From the NCBI RefSeq assembly GCF_012641365.1, contig NZ_JABAIM010000001.1, forward strand, positions 1,364,001 to 1,428,000: 64,000 nucleotides of DNA. The letters run 5' to 3'. This DNA is from Leeia aquatica. Lineage in GTDB: Bacteria > Pseudomonadota > Gammaproteobacteria > Burkholderiales > Leeiaceae. This document shows positions 9,602 through 20,414 of this stretch, one piece after another. Numbering within the stretch: position 1 is the stretch's first letter; the number at the start of each line of letters is the position of its first letter. A program made the position numbers and the translations under genes. Under the pieces are notes generated by a model. The model was not told where the DNA came from, ran no database searches, and was given only the letters and a program-made list of their open reading frames with translations.

Positions 9602-11434
9602 TCAGATCGACAGCGTCTTCAGCTTCTTGCGGCTGCCATAGACCAGGTTGACCAGCCCACGCGACACCAGCACGGCACTGAACATGGAGGTCAGGATACC
9701 CAGACAGTGCACCACGGCAAAACCACGCACCGGGCCACTACCGAAGATCATCAGCATCAGGCCCACGATCAGCGTGGTCACGTTGGAGTCAATGATGGTG
9801 GCCCAGGCATGCTTGTAGCCTTCCGAGATGGCCATCTGTGGCGACATGCCCGCACGCAGCTCTTCACGGATGCGCTCATTGATCAGCACGTTGGAGTCAA
9901 TGGCCATGCCCAGCGCCAGCGCGATGGCGGCAATACCCGGCAAGGTCAGCGTGGCATGGATCAGCGACAGCAGCGACACCAGCAGAAACACATTGACCGC
10001 CAGCGACACAATGGAGATCACCCCGAACACCCGGTAATAGACCAGCATCAACACTGCGACCAGCGCAAAGCCCACCCAGGTGGAGTGGAAGCCACGCTCA
10101 ATGTTTTCCTTACCGGCAGACGGCCCGACCGTACGTTCTTCCACCACCTTCATCGGTGCAGCCAGCGAACCAGAGCGCAGCAGCAGTGCGGTCTTGACCG
10201 TCTCGGGCGTAGTAAAGGAACCGGTAATGATGACGTTACCGCCACCAATTTCTTCATGCACCGATGGTGCCGTCACCACTTCCGACTTGCCATTCTCCAC
10301 CAGCACCATGGCAATGCGCGAACCGGGCGCTTTCAAGGCCAGCTCACGGGTCAGGTTCTTGAAGATGTCTGCCCCCTCGCCATCCAGATTGATGGAGACG
10401 GCGGGTCGACCATCGCGGTCATTGGAAGTCTGGGCATTGGTGATGTTCTCACCGGTCAGCTCCACTTCCGTGCGCAGCAGGATCGGTCGGGTCTCGCCCT
10501 TGAAACGTTCCTGCATCAGCACGGTACCGGCCGGTACCGCGCCAGACAGGGCGCTGGACAGGGCTTGTGGGTCTTCCACCACCCGACGCACTTCCAGCGT
10601 CGCGGTGCGACCAATGATGTCCTTCACCTTGGTGGTGTCCTGCACGCCAGGCAGCTGCACCACAATGCGGTCCGCCCCTTGCTGCTGCACCACCGGCTCG
10701 GCCACGCCCATGGCGTTGACGCGCTTGCGCAGGGTGGCGATGTTCTGCTCCACCGCAGATTTACGGATCTCGGTCAGCGCGTTCGGTGCCAGGCTGCCTT
10801 CCACACGGAATTCACCGTCTGCTACCTGCTTTTGCAGGCTGACACTGACCAGCCGCGCCTTTAGCCCTGGCAGGGAGGCATCCAGACTGGCTTCATCGCG
10901 GAACTTCAGTGTCAGGCGGTCCGCACGGCGGGTCACCGTCGCACGTACCTTCTTCTCGCGCAGCACATTGCGGGCATCACGGGCAAAGCCTTCCATGGCC
11001 TTGTCTTCCGCCGCACGCATGTCCAGCTCCAGCATGAAGTGCACGCCGCCACGCAGATCCAGCCCCAGCACCATGGGGTTGGCCCCAAGGTCACGCAGCC
11101 AGTTCGGCGTATTCGGCACCAGGTTCAGCGCCACCAGATAGTCATCACCCAGCGCTTTTTGCAGAATGTCTTTGGCACGCAGCTGCGTCTCGGTATCCGC
11201 AAAGCGCAGTTTGACGCCATTCTGGTCCAGCTCCGAGGCGGTCACCGTCAGGCCCGCTTTGCGGACAGCGGCTTGCGCCTGATCCAGCAGTTGAGGCGTG
11301 ACAGTAATGGTGGCCTTGTTGGGCGCAATCTGCACGGCTGGCGCTTCGCCAAACAGGTTAGGCAAGGCATACAGCACACCCGCCAGCAACACGAAGGCGG
11401 TCAGCAGCTTTTTCCAAAGAGGAAAACGATTCAT
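9602..11434 (-). CDS. secD: SecD, protein-export membrane subunit
   Basis: A 610-residue subunit with an N-terminal membrane helix. The large periplasmic P1 region begins at GLDLRGGVHFMLELD, and five C-terminal helices include GMAIDSNVLINERIREEL, the hallmark of proton-driven RND-like SecD. It acts with SecF and YajC to complete translocation. yajC lies 56 bases upstream and secF 24 bases downstream. Length and motifs are standard. Confidence 0.97.
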   Translation of the reverse strand: MNRFPLWKKLLTAFVLLAGVLYALPNLFGEAPAVQIAPNKATITVTPQLLDQAQAAVRKAGLTVTASELDQNGVKLRFADTETQLRAKDILQKALGDDYLVALNLVPNTPNWLRDLGANPMVLGLDLRGGVHFMLELDMRAAEDKAMEGFARDARNVLREKKVRATVTRRADRLTLKFRDEASLDASLPGLKARLVSVSLQKQVADGEFRVEGSLAPNALTEIRKSAVEQNIATLRKRVNAMGVAEPVVQQQGADRIVVQLPGVQDTTKVKDIIGRTATLEVRRVVEDPQALSSALSGAVPAGTVLMQERFKGETRPILLRTEVELTGENITNAQTSNDRDGRPAVSINLDGEGADIFKNLTRELALKAPGSRIAMVLVENGKSEVVTAPSVHEEIGGGNVIITGSFTTPETVKTALLLRSGSLAAPMKVVEERTVGPSAGKENIERGFHSTWVGFALVAVLMLVYYRVFGVISIVSLAVNVFLLVSLLSLIHATLTLPGIAAIALALGMAIDSNVLINERIREELRAGMSPQMAISEGYKHAWATIIDSNVTTLIVGLMLMIFGSGPVRGFAVVHCLGILTSMFSAVLVSRGLVNLVYGSRKKLKTLSI

Positions 11435-11490
11435 GGTTCAGACATCCGTGAGACACGGGGTGGCGCACCCACCCCGCTGAGTGGCACCGC

Positions 11491-11811
11491 TTACAGCGAC
11501 AGGGTGCCCTTGGGCAGCACGGCTGCAATGGCAGCGCGCTGAATCAGCAGCTGGGTATTACCTGCCGTTTCGATGGTGATGTAATCGTCAGCCAGTTTGT
11601 TGATACGGCCAGCCACGCCACCGTTGGTCAGGACTTCATCGCCCTTTTTCAGCTGGCTCAGCTGTTCGCGCAGTGCCTTGGCCTTCTTTTGCTGCGGGCG
11701 GATCAGGAAGAAATAAAACGCCACAAAAATGACCACCATCGGCAGAAACTGTTCGATCATGGACGGGGCAGCTGCGGCTGCAGGTGCGGCGTGAGCGGGG
11801 CTAATCCACAT
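11491..11811 (-). CDS. yajC: YajC, preprotein translocase accessory subunit
   Basis: This 106-residue protein has one membrane helix (MVVIFVAFYFFLIRPQQKKAK-like stretch at about residues 30-47) followed by a cytoplasmic basic domain with GDEVLTNGGVAG. It is a SecDF partner of uncertain exact role. It starts the yajC-secD-secF cluster. Unlike the common tgt-yajC arrangement, two large genes (Gcr-like and an M16 peptidase) separate it from tgt here. Confidence 0.95.
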   Translation of the reverse strand: MWISPAHAAPAAAAAPSMIEQFLPMVVIFVAFYFFLIRPQQKKAKALREQLSQLKKGDEVLTNGGVAGRINKLADDYITIETAGNTQLLIQRAAIAAVLPKGTLSL

Positions 11812-11929
11812 GGCAGGATATCCTGAAAATATTCGATAACAAGTTATTGATCGTGCTTGGCCGGGTGCATGCCTTGACTGTCACACACCCATTGCCAACC
11901 TTAGATGATACCGTAAAACCGTAACAACG

Positions 11930-13930
11930 CTAAGCCGCCCCCTTTTCCGCCGCCGTGTCACGCGGCGGAAAAAAGAAGGGGCCGGGTTGCCGAATGAAAC
12001 GCCGCCCCAATGCGGCCAGCAAGCTGCGTCCTTGACCGAAACTGACGCGCCGTGCATGCAAGGCCACCAGCAGCGCCAGACTGAAACTCACCACCAGATT
12101 GACCATGCCGATCAGCGCTACCCCCAGCAAGGAAACACTCCACACCTGCCATGGCAGCTGGAAATCACTGCCCACCAGCGCAAACACAAAGTTGGCGCTG
12201 GAGAAGGTGATGTGGCGAATGTCGATCGGCAAACCGAAGATAAAACCCAGCGTGCCGATACTGCCCAGCATCAACCCAAAGAAGAAGTTGCCTGCCAGCG
12301 CCCCCAGGTTATCCCCCACATAGCGGGCTACACGCTGCAAGCGTTGCGGCCCGAGCAGGCGACGCAGCCAGCCCAGTTGTTGCAACCGCTCCGGAATCTG
12401 GTTGTAACTGGCCTTGTTGTCGTAGTAGCCGGAGATCAAGCCCGACAGGAACAGACATACCCCGGCAATGGCAGCATGGGGCAACGCCAGGCTCTGCCAG
12501 GGATGCAGGTCGTGCAGCAGGTGTGCCACCTTGTCCGGATTGGCCAGATGCTGCCCGCTCGCCCACTGCCAGAACAAGGCGATCACCAGCGCGGTGGGCA
12601 TGGCGACCAGCACATTGCCCATGATGGCGCTGAATTGCGAGCGCGCCACCTGCACACACAGTTCCGCCAGCTCTTCCAGCTGCGCCTTGCCTCGGCTCAC
12701 TGCCGCATCAATGCTGGCCGCCAATTTACTGGCCGTCATCGCCGGTTGTTTGGTAGCGATGGTGAAATGCAGCACATGCACCAGCATGAAGCCCAGCGAA
12801 TAATTCAGGCTATACAGGAAGGCATAGCCAAACGGTGCCAGCACCAGCTTGCCTGCCAGCACTTTAAGCAAGGCCATGAAACCGACAATCCCGCCCGCCC
12901 CCATGGCGGAGCGCAGCATGGAGAACCAGCCGGCGCGGTCGGTGGTCACATAATGCTCGCCCACTTGGCCAGCGCGCTCGGTCACCTGCAGAGCCAGCAA
13001 CTCGGTATTGCTGTGAAACACTTCCCGCAGGCTGTACTGGTGACGGCTCGCTCGCATCAACTGTTGAAACAGGCTCACCGCCTGGCGTCGCAATGCAAGG
13101 TCCCAGCGCGAGGACAGCAAGTCCAGCAACAGCTCCAGCCGTGCCATGCTGGCTTCCAGCCGCAGCAGCAGCCGGGTCAGGCTGACACTGACCCCTTGTT
13201 GCGCCGCACTCTTGCGAATCCGGGACACGATCACGGCACATTGTGCCAGCAACACTCGCATATGGCGGGCATCCAGCCGGGGTACGCGCCCCTCACCCAG
13301 TGCCTGCTGACACGCAGCCACTTCTGCCATCAGTTCCGTGTTCTGCCGAAGGAAGGGTGATTCAAACCGCTCGATTGCCGGATAATTGCGCACCAGCTCC
13401 GGCTCCAGACCAATGGCCGTCATGCGGTAGGACAACACCTGGGCCGCTTCCAGTGCTTCCTGCAACCAGTAACGGCGCAGTACCGCATCACGTCGCCGCC
13501 ACCCCATGGCGTGGAGCAATGCCAGCCAGGTATCGGGCGCAACGGCCATCAACCACGGCGCATCCCGCTTGAGGTCGAACACCTGCAGCAACACATCCTT
13601 CAGATAGCGGTCGTTGCAGGCAGGCGGCAGCCAGCGGGCATTGAAACGCCGCCACAACGCGCTCCAGAAGCCTTCGTTGGCGGGAATGCCGGTATCAGTG
13701 AGCAGGTGCACCAGCTTGCGGCTGAGGATTACTCGCTCAAGATAGGCTCGCAAGCCTTGTTGATACGCTACGTTCTGCTGCAGCAGAAAAGCCAGGGCGC
13801 GCACATTCTGGGTCGCCTGTTCGCCGTCATCCGGACGCGCGGGACGCAGGCAGGAGATCAATTGCTGCAAGGGCTGGATCTCATCCGAGCCATGCGTCAG
13901 CAATTGTTGTAAAACCTCATCCATACTCAT
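11930..13930 (-). CDS. Gcr-family protein (annotated 'site-specific recombinase'), polytopic membrane protein
   Basis: A 666-residue member of the family first named from gonococcal Gcr and annotated as site-specific recombinase (COG4389-type). The N-terminal 330 residues are helical and soluble. The C-terminal half contains at least five or six hydrophobic segments, for example GAGGIVGFMALLKVLAG, LVAMPTALVIALFWQWA, AAIAGVCLFLSGLISGYYDN and VSLLGVALIGMVNLVVSF. I see no tyrosine- or serine-recombinase catalytic pattern, so membrane localisation is the direct reading and recombinase activity is doubtful. The start has AGGAGG six bases upstream. It sits between yajC and an M16 peptidase. Function unknown. 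Confidence 0.8.
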   Translation of the reverse strand: MSMDEVLQQLLTHGSDEIQPLQQLISCLRPARPDDGEQATQNVRALAFLLQQNVAYQQGLRAYLERVILSRKLVHLLTDTGIPANEGFWSALWRRFNARWLPPACNDRYLKDVLLQVFDLKRDAPWLMAVAPDTWLALLHAMGWRRRDAVLRRYWLQEALEAAQVLSYRMTAIGLEPELVRNYPAIERFESPFLRQNTELMAEVAACQQALGEGRVPRLDARHMRVLLAQCAVIVSRIRKSAAQQGVSVSLTRLLLRLEASMARLELLLDLLSSRWDLALRRQAVSLFQQLMRASRHQYSLREVFHSNTELLALQVTERAGQVGEHYVTTDRAGWFSMLRSAMGAGGIVGFMALLKVLAGKLVLAPFGYAFLYSLNYSLGFMLVHVLHFTIATKQPAMTASKLAASIDAAVSRGKAQLEELAELCVQVARSQFSAIMGNVLVAMPTALVIALFWQWASGQHLANPDKVAHLLHDLHPWQSLALPHAAIAGVCLFLSGLISGYYDNKASYNQIPERLQQLGWLRRLLGPQRLQRVARYVGDNLGALAGNFFFGLMLGSIGTLGFIFGLPIDIRHITFSSANFVFALVGSDFQLPWQVWSVSLLGVALIGMVNLVVSFSLALLVALHARRVSFGQGRSLLAALGRRFIRQPGPFFFPPRDTAAEKGAA

Positions 13931-14015
13931 GCCATTCCTCCTTTCCAGAAAGAAAGACCCCGCATGGAGGGCAACAGTTCCCTCCGGCCCACGAAGGGAA
14001 CGGCCTCAACACCCA

Positions 14016-16820
14016 TCAGGAACGTGGATTAAGCTGAGCGACCGACATGCCTTCCGCCGCCAGCCACGCCTTCAGCCGCTGGTTCAGCTGCTCGAGCGTG
14101 ATGGCCTTGATCTGCGCTTCCAGTGCTGCGCGGTTACGCAACGGCCAGCCCATCAACCAGCGCCCCAAGGCCCGGCTGCGCAAGCTGGCATTATCCTGCT
14201 GCTCTTCGGCCAGCTGCCGCAGCAAGCGCAGGCGCCCCTCTTCCAGCTCAGTGGCCGTCACCCCCTGGGTGCGCAGATCGGCAATCACCCGCTCCGCTTC
14301 GCGCAATGCTTCCGCCGCATGGCTGGCCTCGCCGGAAAAGTGCGCTTCGGCAAAGAAACCTTCGTACTGTTTGAGTGAACTGTCCACCCACACGGAATAC
14401 GTCAGTGCCTTGTCTTCACGGATGGCCTTGGTCAGCCGTCGATCCAGTACATCATCCACCAGGCGGCGCAACCACAGGTTTTCCTCACTAACTTCCGCCC
14501 GTGCGGTCAGGTACAGCGTGGTATCGCTCTTGCGGGCCGACACCTGCTTTTGCGAGTCGCTGCTGTGCTGGCGAATTTCACGGAATCCGCCTTTGGCCAC
14601 CAGCATGTCTGGCGTTTCCGGCTTGAACCAGTTATCCGGCTGTGGCAAACCGCCAATCCAGGTCGCCAGCAAGGGCTTGATGGCTTCCGGGTCCATATCC
14701 GCCACAAACACAAACCGTAAAGCCGCCGGGTTGCCCCACAAACGGCGGGCGACAAACTTGAAGTCATCCTCTCCAGTCTGCCGTACCGTACCGGGCGAGG
14801 GCATCAGCTTGCGATAGTGCCCACCCCAGATCTTGTCCATCATATCTTCCTGCAATTGCAGGTCGCTGCGTGAAGACAACTCCCGGTTTCGTCCAATCCA
14901 CATCCCCAGCCAGCCCCAGGTTTCGTCTTCCTCAAAGCGAGGCTGGGTCAGCCGCAGGTGAATCAACGACAAGAGGTTGGTCAGGTCTTGTATTTGCGCC
15001 TGCCCCTGCATGCCATGATCGTACGGATTGACATAATACTTCAGCCGCGCAGTCTGGGTCGCCAGCACCCAGTCCAGCTCGCCTTGCCGGAATGCACCGG
15101 CACCACTGTCGTTCAAGGCGCGGTCGATGATGGTCGCCGGGGCATACAGGGTGCGCGGCACAGCGGCCTCGCCGCCAAACATGCCAGCGGCAAAGCTCAC
15201 CTGTTTGCCCTGATCCCGTGTGCGGTAAAACAGCGCCTCGGCACCGTTGCTGAAACGCCAGCGCACCCATGCCCCCTCCGGGTCGGCCTCTTCCGCCACC
15301 ACGGTCCCAGGCTTGCCAGGGGGGGCAGACAATGGCCGCTCGGGGGCAGGCTCAAAGGGGGACAGGCGTTCCTGCGCCATACGGGCATCAATACGCAGCA
15401 ACCTTTCCGCATCAGGCGCCTTGTAGCGCTCATTGCTACCGAGCCGGATCCAGTGGATGGCTTGTTGTTGTGACAGGCGCTTGGCCAAGGCATTGATTTC
15501 CGGCAGCAGGTCTTGCTGCAGCAAGGCCTGGACCCGACCCTGCTCATCAGCGGGAGACAGCGTCGTTCGGTCTCCATTCCAATCATTCAGCAAACGCTCC
15601 AGAACGGCCGACGACTCCAGATGCTCATCATCATCCAGTTGCGATTGCAGAATCACACGGGATTCCGCCTTGGCGCGCTCCCATTCCTGCACCGTGAAAC
15701 CATGCTGACGCACACGCTCAAGCTCGGTGCGCATCGACTCCCACGCGCTCCCCAGATCATAGCTGGTCGGCCAGGCCCAAAGGGAACGCTGCACCTTGCC
15801 ATCCAGCGTCGGATCGGTATCCCCGCGCACGCCCTGAAAGGCCTGGTTGGGCCGCAAACCAACGGCACGCAGTCGGTTACGCAGCATGTGATAGTGCAAG
15901 TAGTTGAGCAGATTGCTGCGGTATTCCGCCGCCGTGCGCTCAGGCGAATGCGGCTCTACCCAACTGAAACCGACGTAGTAGCTGTCCTGGTCCACTTTCA
16001 TGACCACAGCGCGGGTTTTGTCTGCGTCCGGGATCCGTTCGGCCACAAATGGCTTTTGCTCCAGTGAGCGGGGAATGGCCTGCATCAATGGGCGCAGCTG
16101 CGCCTCCAGCTCGACCGGGTCAATGTCGCCAACCGCCACGACCTTCATCCGCTCCGGGCGATACCATTGCTGGTAGAACGCTTGCAGCTGCGCCACATCC
16201 GCCCTGGCTACCCACTCCATCTTGCCGATCGGTTTGCGCTGCAGATACGCGCTGCCGGCCAGCTCCAGATTTTCAAGCGGTGCCAGCTGTGCATCCCGGT
16301 GCTCGCGCAGCCGCCACTCCTCGGTCACGATGGCCGCTTCCTTGCGGGCATCTTCCGGGTCGAACTGAATGCCTCCTGCCCAATCTGCCAGTAATTGCAG
16401 CCCCTGCTTGAAACGGGCAGGCTGAGTGGTAGGCAAGGACAGCTCGTAGCTGGTTTCATTAAAACTGGTATGGGCATTGGTGTCCGGGCCAATGCGCATG
16501 CCGAGGGACTCGATGAAACTGGCGACATCCTGCTGCTGAAAATGGCGGGTATGGCGGAAAGCCAGGTGCTCCAGCAAGTGCGCGTAGCCTTGCTGCTGCT
16601 CGGTTTCCTGCATGGAGCCAGACTGCACTATCAGGCGGAGTTCAACCTTGTTACGGGGTACCAGGTTTCGTCGGATCATGTAACGCATGCCATTCGACCA
16701 GGTGCCTTGCACAACGCGGCTGTCTGCCACCAGCGGCGTGCTGGCAGCATCTGCCCACGCGACACAGGAAGCCACCAGCAACGCAGCGCCCAGCAAGGGT
16801 TTCCACAACGTGATCTTCAT
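14016..16820 (-). CDS. M16 (pitrilysin/PqqL-like) zinc metallopeptidase, secreted
   Basis: A 934-residue periplasmic zinc peptidase. A signal peptide (KITLWKPLLGAALLVASC.. ending near AWADA) precedes four M16-type domains. The inverted zinc motif HLLEH (HxxEH) lies near residue 80, with the downstream glutamate in AAIVTEEWRLREH. The second half lacks a zinc motif, as is usual for the family. It resembles E. coli PqqL in length and organisation. I chose ATG at 16820 because it starts directly with the signal peptide; the longer frame would begin with TTG at 16841. It lies 26 bases after tgt. The substrate is unknown. Confidence 0.88.
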   Translation of the reverse strand: MKITLWKPLLGAALLVASCVAWADAASTPLVADSRVVQGTWSNGMRYMIRRNLVPRNKVELRLIVQSGSMQETEQQQGYAHLLEHLAFRHTRHFQQQDVASFIESLGMRIGPDTNAHTSFNETSYELSLPTTQPARFKQGLQLLADWAGGIQFDPEDARKEAAIVTEEWRLREHRDAQLAPLENLELAGSAYLQRKPIGKMEWVARADVAQLQAFYQQWYRPERMKVVAVGDIDPVELEAQLRPLMQAIPRSLEQKPFVAERIPDADKTRAVVMKVDQDSYYVGFSWVEPHSPERTAAEYRSNLLNYLHYHMLRNRLRAVGLRPNQAFQGVRGDTDPTLDGKVQRSLWAWPTSYDLGSAWESMRTELERVRQHGFTVQEWERAKAESRVILQSQLDDDEHLESSAVLERLLNDWNGDRTTLSPADEQGRVQALLQQDLLPEINALAKRLSQQQAIHWIRLGSNERYKAPDAERLLRIDARMAQERLSPFEPAPERPLSAPPGKPGTVVAEEADPEGAWVRWRFSNGAEALFYRTRDQGKQVSFAAGMFGGEAAVPRTLYAPATIIDRALNDSGAGAFRQGELDWVLATQTARLKYYVNPYDHGMQGQAQIQDLTNLLSLIHLRLTQPRFEEDETWGWLGMWIGRNRELSSRSDLQLQEDMMDKIWGGHYRKLMPSPGTVRQTGEDDFKFVARRLWGNPAALRFVFVADMDPEAIKPLLATWIGGLPQPDNWFKPETPDMLVAKGGFREIRQHSSDSQKQVSARKSDTTLYLTARAEVSEENLWLRRLVDDVLDRRLTKAIREDKALTYSVWVDSSLKQYEGFFAEAHFSGEASHAAEALREAERVIADLRTQGVTATELEEGRLRLLRQLAEEQQDNASLRSRALGRWLMGWPLRNRAALEAQIKAITLEQLNQRLKAWLAAEGMSVAQLNPRS

Positions 16821-16846
16821 CTTCAAGCGCTTAGTTCCCAATATGA

Positions 16847-18073
<1,227 letters not shown>

Positions 18074-18094
18074 CTACTGAAAATTATAGCGTTT

Positions 18095-18829
18095 TCATGC
18101 GGAGGTGTTAACTGGCCGCCGCATCGCAGTAAAGGTAGGGTGTTCCCACTCCCGGAACACCACCATCAGGCCACTGCCATGGCGTCCGCTCAGTGGCAGA
18201 TGGTCGCTGGCCTGGTGTGCATCGGCAAACGCCTGCTTGAGCGACAGCAAGCGCTGGCGCAATTGGCCATGTGCAGCATCACTCAGCATGCCATGCAGGA
18301 ACCACAGCTCCTGATCGCTGGCACCATTGACGAAATCCTGCTGTCCGGTATGGCGGAAAAACTGGCGGATGGGACCACCCGGCAGCCAGTCGAAATCACG
18401 CGCCACCTTGAGCTTGACCCGGTTGCCCGGATGCAGGTCGATCAGCCCCATGCGGTCGAGCTGGGCCAGGTGGCGCACGCAGAGCGGCAGGTCTACGTCG
18501 TAGACCTGAATGATCTCGTCCACCGTCCAGCTGTTGACCACACAAACCGCCACCAGCAACAGTGAAGGATCCGCCACCAGCGCCGCTTCCTGTGCCTGGC
18601 TCAGATGCGACAGGCGCGGCTCGTCTGCCAGCGCCACCAGATCAGCGAGCGACAACTCCAGCATGCGGCTCACCTGTTCCAGCCGCTCCAGGGTGAAGCG
18701 TTCACTGGAAAACAACCGCTTCACGCTGGCTTCGGACAAATCCAGTACCTCGGCCACCTGCTTGTAGGTCAGGCCGCGCTGGCGCAGTTGCTGTTTGATG
18801 GCATGAATCAGCCGGGCACCCTGTGACAC
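18095..18829 (-). CDS. XRE-type helix-turn-helix transcriptional regulator
   Basis: A 244-residue regulator with an N-terminal Cro/C1-type helix-turn-helix (about residues 8-65, GLTYKQVAEVLDLSEASVKRLFS). The ligand or oligomerisation domain has no name I can give. The C-terminal region contains WTVDEIIQVYDVDLPLC and ends near RRPVNTSA. The start is GTG at 18829 with GGAGG just upstream. An inverted repeat CCGGTA/TACCGG lies 8-30 bases upstream of the start and may be its own operator. It is monocistronic, with a clear terminator. Target genes are unknown. Confidence 0.8.
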   Translation of the reverse strand: MSQGARLIHAIKQQLRQRGLTYKQVAEVLDLSEASVKRLFSSERFTLERLEQVSRMLELSLADLVALADEPRLSHLSQAQEAALVADPSLLLVAVCVVNSWTVDEIIQVYDVDLPLCVRHLAQLDRMGLIDLHPGNRVKLKVARDFDWLPGGPIRQFFRHTGQQDFVNGASDQELWFLHGMLSDAAHGQLRQRLLSLKQAFADAHQASDHLPLSGRHGSGLMVVFREWEHPTFTAMRRPVNTSA

Positions 18830-18836
18830 ATCGCCT

Positions 18837-18859
18837 CCGGTATCGTTTTTCGCTACCGG
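18837..18859 (-). promoter_or_regulatory. candidate operator upstream of the XRE gene
   Basis: The inverted repeat CCGGTA (18837-18842) / TACCGG (18854-18859) has an 11-base spacer and lies immediately upstream of the XRE start codon and ribosome-binding site. The position would suit autoregulation. The assignment is positional inference only. Confidence 0.35.
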
Positions 18860-18891
18860 ACAGCTTAAAGGATGCTACCGCTGACGACAAG

Positions 18892-19512
18892 TCAGCCGCG
18901 CAGCCGGAACCACCCCGTCAGGCTGACCCGTTCACGCTGGGCGGGCTGCACGGCATGCCAGAAACGCTCGGCCAGGAAAAACACTGCCGTTCCGGCTTGC
19001 GGCAGGATGTCGTGGTATGGACCGGCTTCGTCACTATCCAGCCACAGCCGCAGCGCCCCCCCGTCGTCCATCTGCCAGTCCGGGTTCAGATAGTAAACGC
19101 AGCTCAACACCCGACTGCGCTGCCCCTGAAACGCATCCAGATGGCGTCCATAGAAGGCCCCGGCCGCATAGCGGGCAAAGTGGCACTCATACTCCGCCAG
19201 CCCCATGAACAGGGCGCGATTGACCGCCTGCCGCACCGACTCCAGCCGCTGCAGATAGGCCTGCTGTGCAGCATCTGCCGTTGCCGGGTCCAGCCACATC
19301 ACCTCGTCCGAGCGAATACCCTCCCGCACTGCAAACTGGCTGGCACGGCCGGTACCGGCCAGATGAAATCCGCCCGCGGCATGCACCTGCAGGCAAGAGG
19401 AACGCAACTGCTGCACCGTTGCAGGTGGGAGCAGACCCTCGGTCACCGCCCAGCCCGGTCCGGCCAGGGCATCTACCAAACGGTCCAGTCCGTCCGGCTG
19501 GCTCAGGTCCAT
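18892..19512 (-). CDS. 2-oxoglutarate/Fe(II)-dependent oxygenase, prolyl-hydroxylase type
   Basis: About 206 residues with the double-stranded beta-helix iron site: HxD in GRHLDAF, the distal histidine in ERFWHAVQPA, and the 2-oxoglutarate arginine in RERVSLTGWF. Members hydroxylate proteins or small molecules; the substrate is unknown. The ATG at 19512 is eight bases after GAGG; earlier in-frame starts (ATG 19518, TTG 19533) exist. It begins within about 20 bases of the stop of the pseudouridine synthase gene, so the two are likely co-transcribed. A link to ribosome modification is possible but only by neighbourhood. Confidence 0.83.
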   Translation of the reverse strand: MDLSQPDGLDRLVDALAGPGWAVTEGLLPPATVQQLRSSCLQVHAAGGFHLAGTGRASQFAVREGIRSDEVMWLDPATADAAQQAYLQRLESVRQAVNRALFMGLAEYECHFARYAAGAFYGRHLDAFQGQRSRVLSCVYYLNPDWQMDDGGALRLWLDSDEAGPYHDILPQAGTAVFFLAERFWHAVQPAQRERVSLTGWFRLRG

Positions 19513-19529
19513 CCGCATCACCTCAGCCG

Positions 19530-20261
19530 TCAAAACTGCTCATCCTCGCGCAGATAGCGCCACTGCCCTTGCGGCAGATCGCCCAGCATCACGCGACCAA
19601 TGCGCACCCGCTTGAGGCCGACCACACGCAAACCTACCAGCTCGCACATGCGGCGAATCTGTCGTTTCTTGCCTTCTTGCAGGATAAAGCGCAGCTGATC
19701 CTGGTTCTGCCACCACACCCGTGCCGGTTGCAGCGCCTCGCCATCGAGTGACAGACCGTGGTTCAGCAAGCGCAGGCCCTGCTCGGACAAGCGCCCCTGC
19801 ACCCGCACCAGATACTCTTTTTCAACGGTGGAATGCTCGCCAATCAGCCGCTTGGCCACCCGACCATCCTGCGTCAGTACCAGCAGGCCCACCGAATCAA
19901 TGTCCAGCCGTCCGGCCGGGGCCAGCTCTCGCAAATGCGCCGGGTCGAAGGCGATGTTGCTGCGGTCGCCATTGAAATGGGTCTCCTGCGTCACCAGGCT
20001 GGCTGCGGGTTTGTAACCTTTTTCGGCCTGGCCGGAGACATACCCAACCGGCTTGTTCAGTAAGATGGTCACTCGCGCCGCCTGCCGGGCGGTCGCCTGT
20101 CGCATCAGCTCGATGCGCTGGCTGGGCAGCACCTTGCTGCCGAGTTCGCTCACCACCACGCCGTCCACCTTCACCCAGCCCCGGGCAATGTAGTCGTCCG
20201 CCTCTCGGCGTGAACACAGCCCCAGTTCGGCCATGCGTTTACTCAAACGTAGCGGTTCCAT
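19530..20261 (-). CDS. pseudouridine synthase, RsuA/RluB/RluF family (RluF-like)
   Basis: A 243-residue enzyme with an N-terminal S4 RNA-binding domain ([29 protein letters not shown]) and a catalytic domain. The catalytic aspartate lies in [14 protein letters not shown]. The C-terminal signature [15 protein letters not shown] is present. The insert [20 protein letters not shown] suggests the RluF-like branch, which modifies 23S rRNA (and tRNA-Tyr in E. coli); the exact target is not certain. The ATG at 20261 has AGGAG six bases upstream. It heads a probable two-gene unit with the 2OG oxygenase. Confidence 0.87.
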   Translation of the reverse strand: MEPLRLSKRMAELGLCSRREADDYIARGWVKVDGVVVSELGSKVLPSQRIELMRQATARQAARVTILLNKPVGYVSGQAEKGYKPAASLVTQETHFNGDRSNIAFDPAHLRELAPAGRLDIDSVGLLVLTQDGRVAKRLIGEHSTVEKEYLVRVQGRLSEQGLRLLNHGLSLDGEALQPARVWWQNQDQLRFILQEGKKRQIRRMCELVGLRVVGLKRVRIGRVMLGDLPQGQWRYLREDEQF

Positions 20262-20414
20262 CGACAACTCCTGACAAACAACCGGCTATTGTAGCGGCTT
20301 CCCGCGCCCGCGCCGAGCCGGAGCGGTCAAACGGTCAAGTTGCTCGTTCCGGGGCTGGACTTCTCACGGCAAGTCACTACCATAGGGACATCTTTCTGAC
20401 TGGCAGGACACTCC

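Noticed and set aside
8585-10864. 759-codon plus-strand open frame
   Set aside because: It is antisense to secF and secD, very rich in His, Gln and Arg, and is a GC-driven shadow of the real genes.
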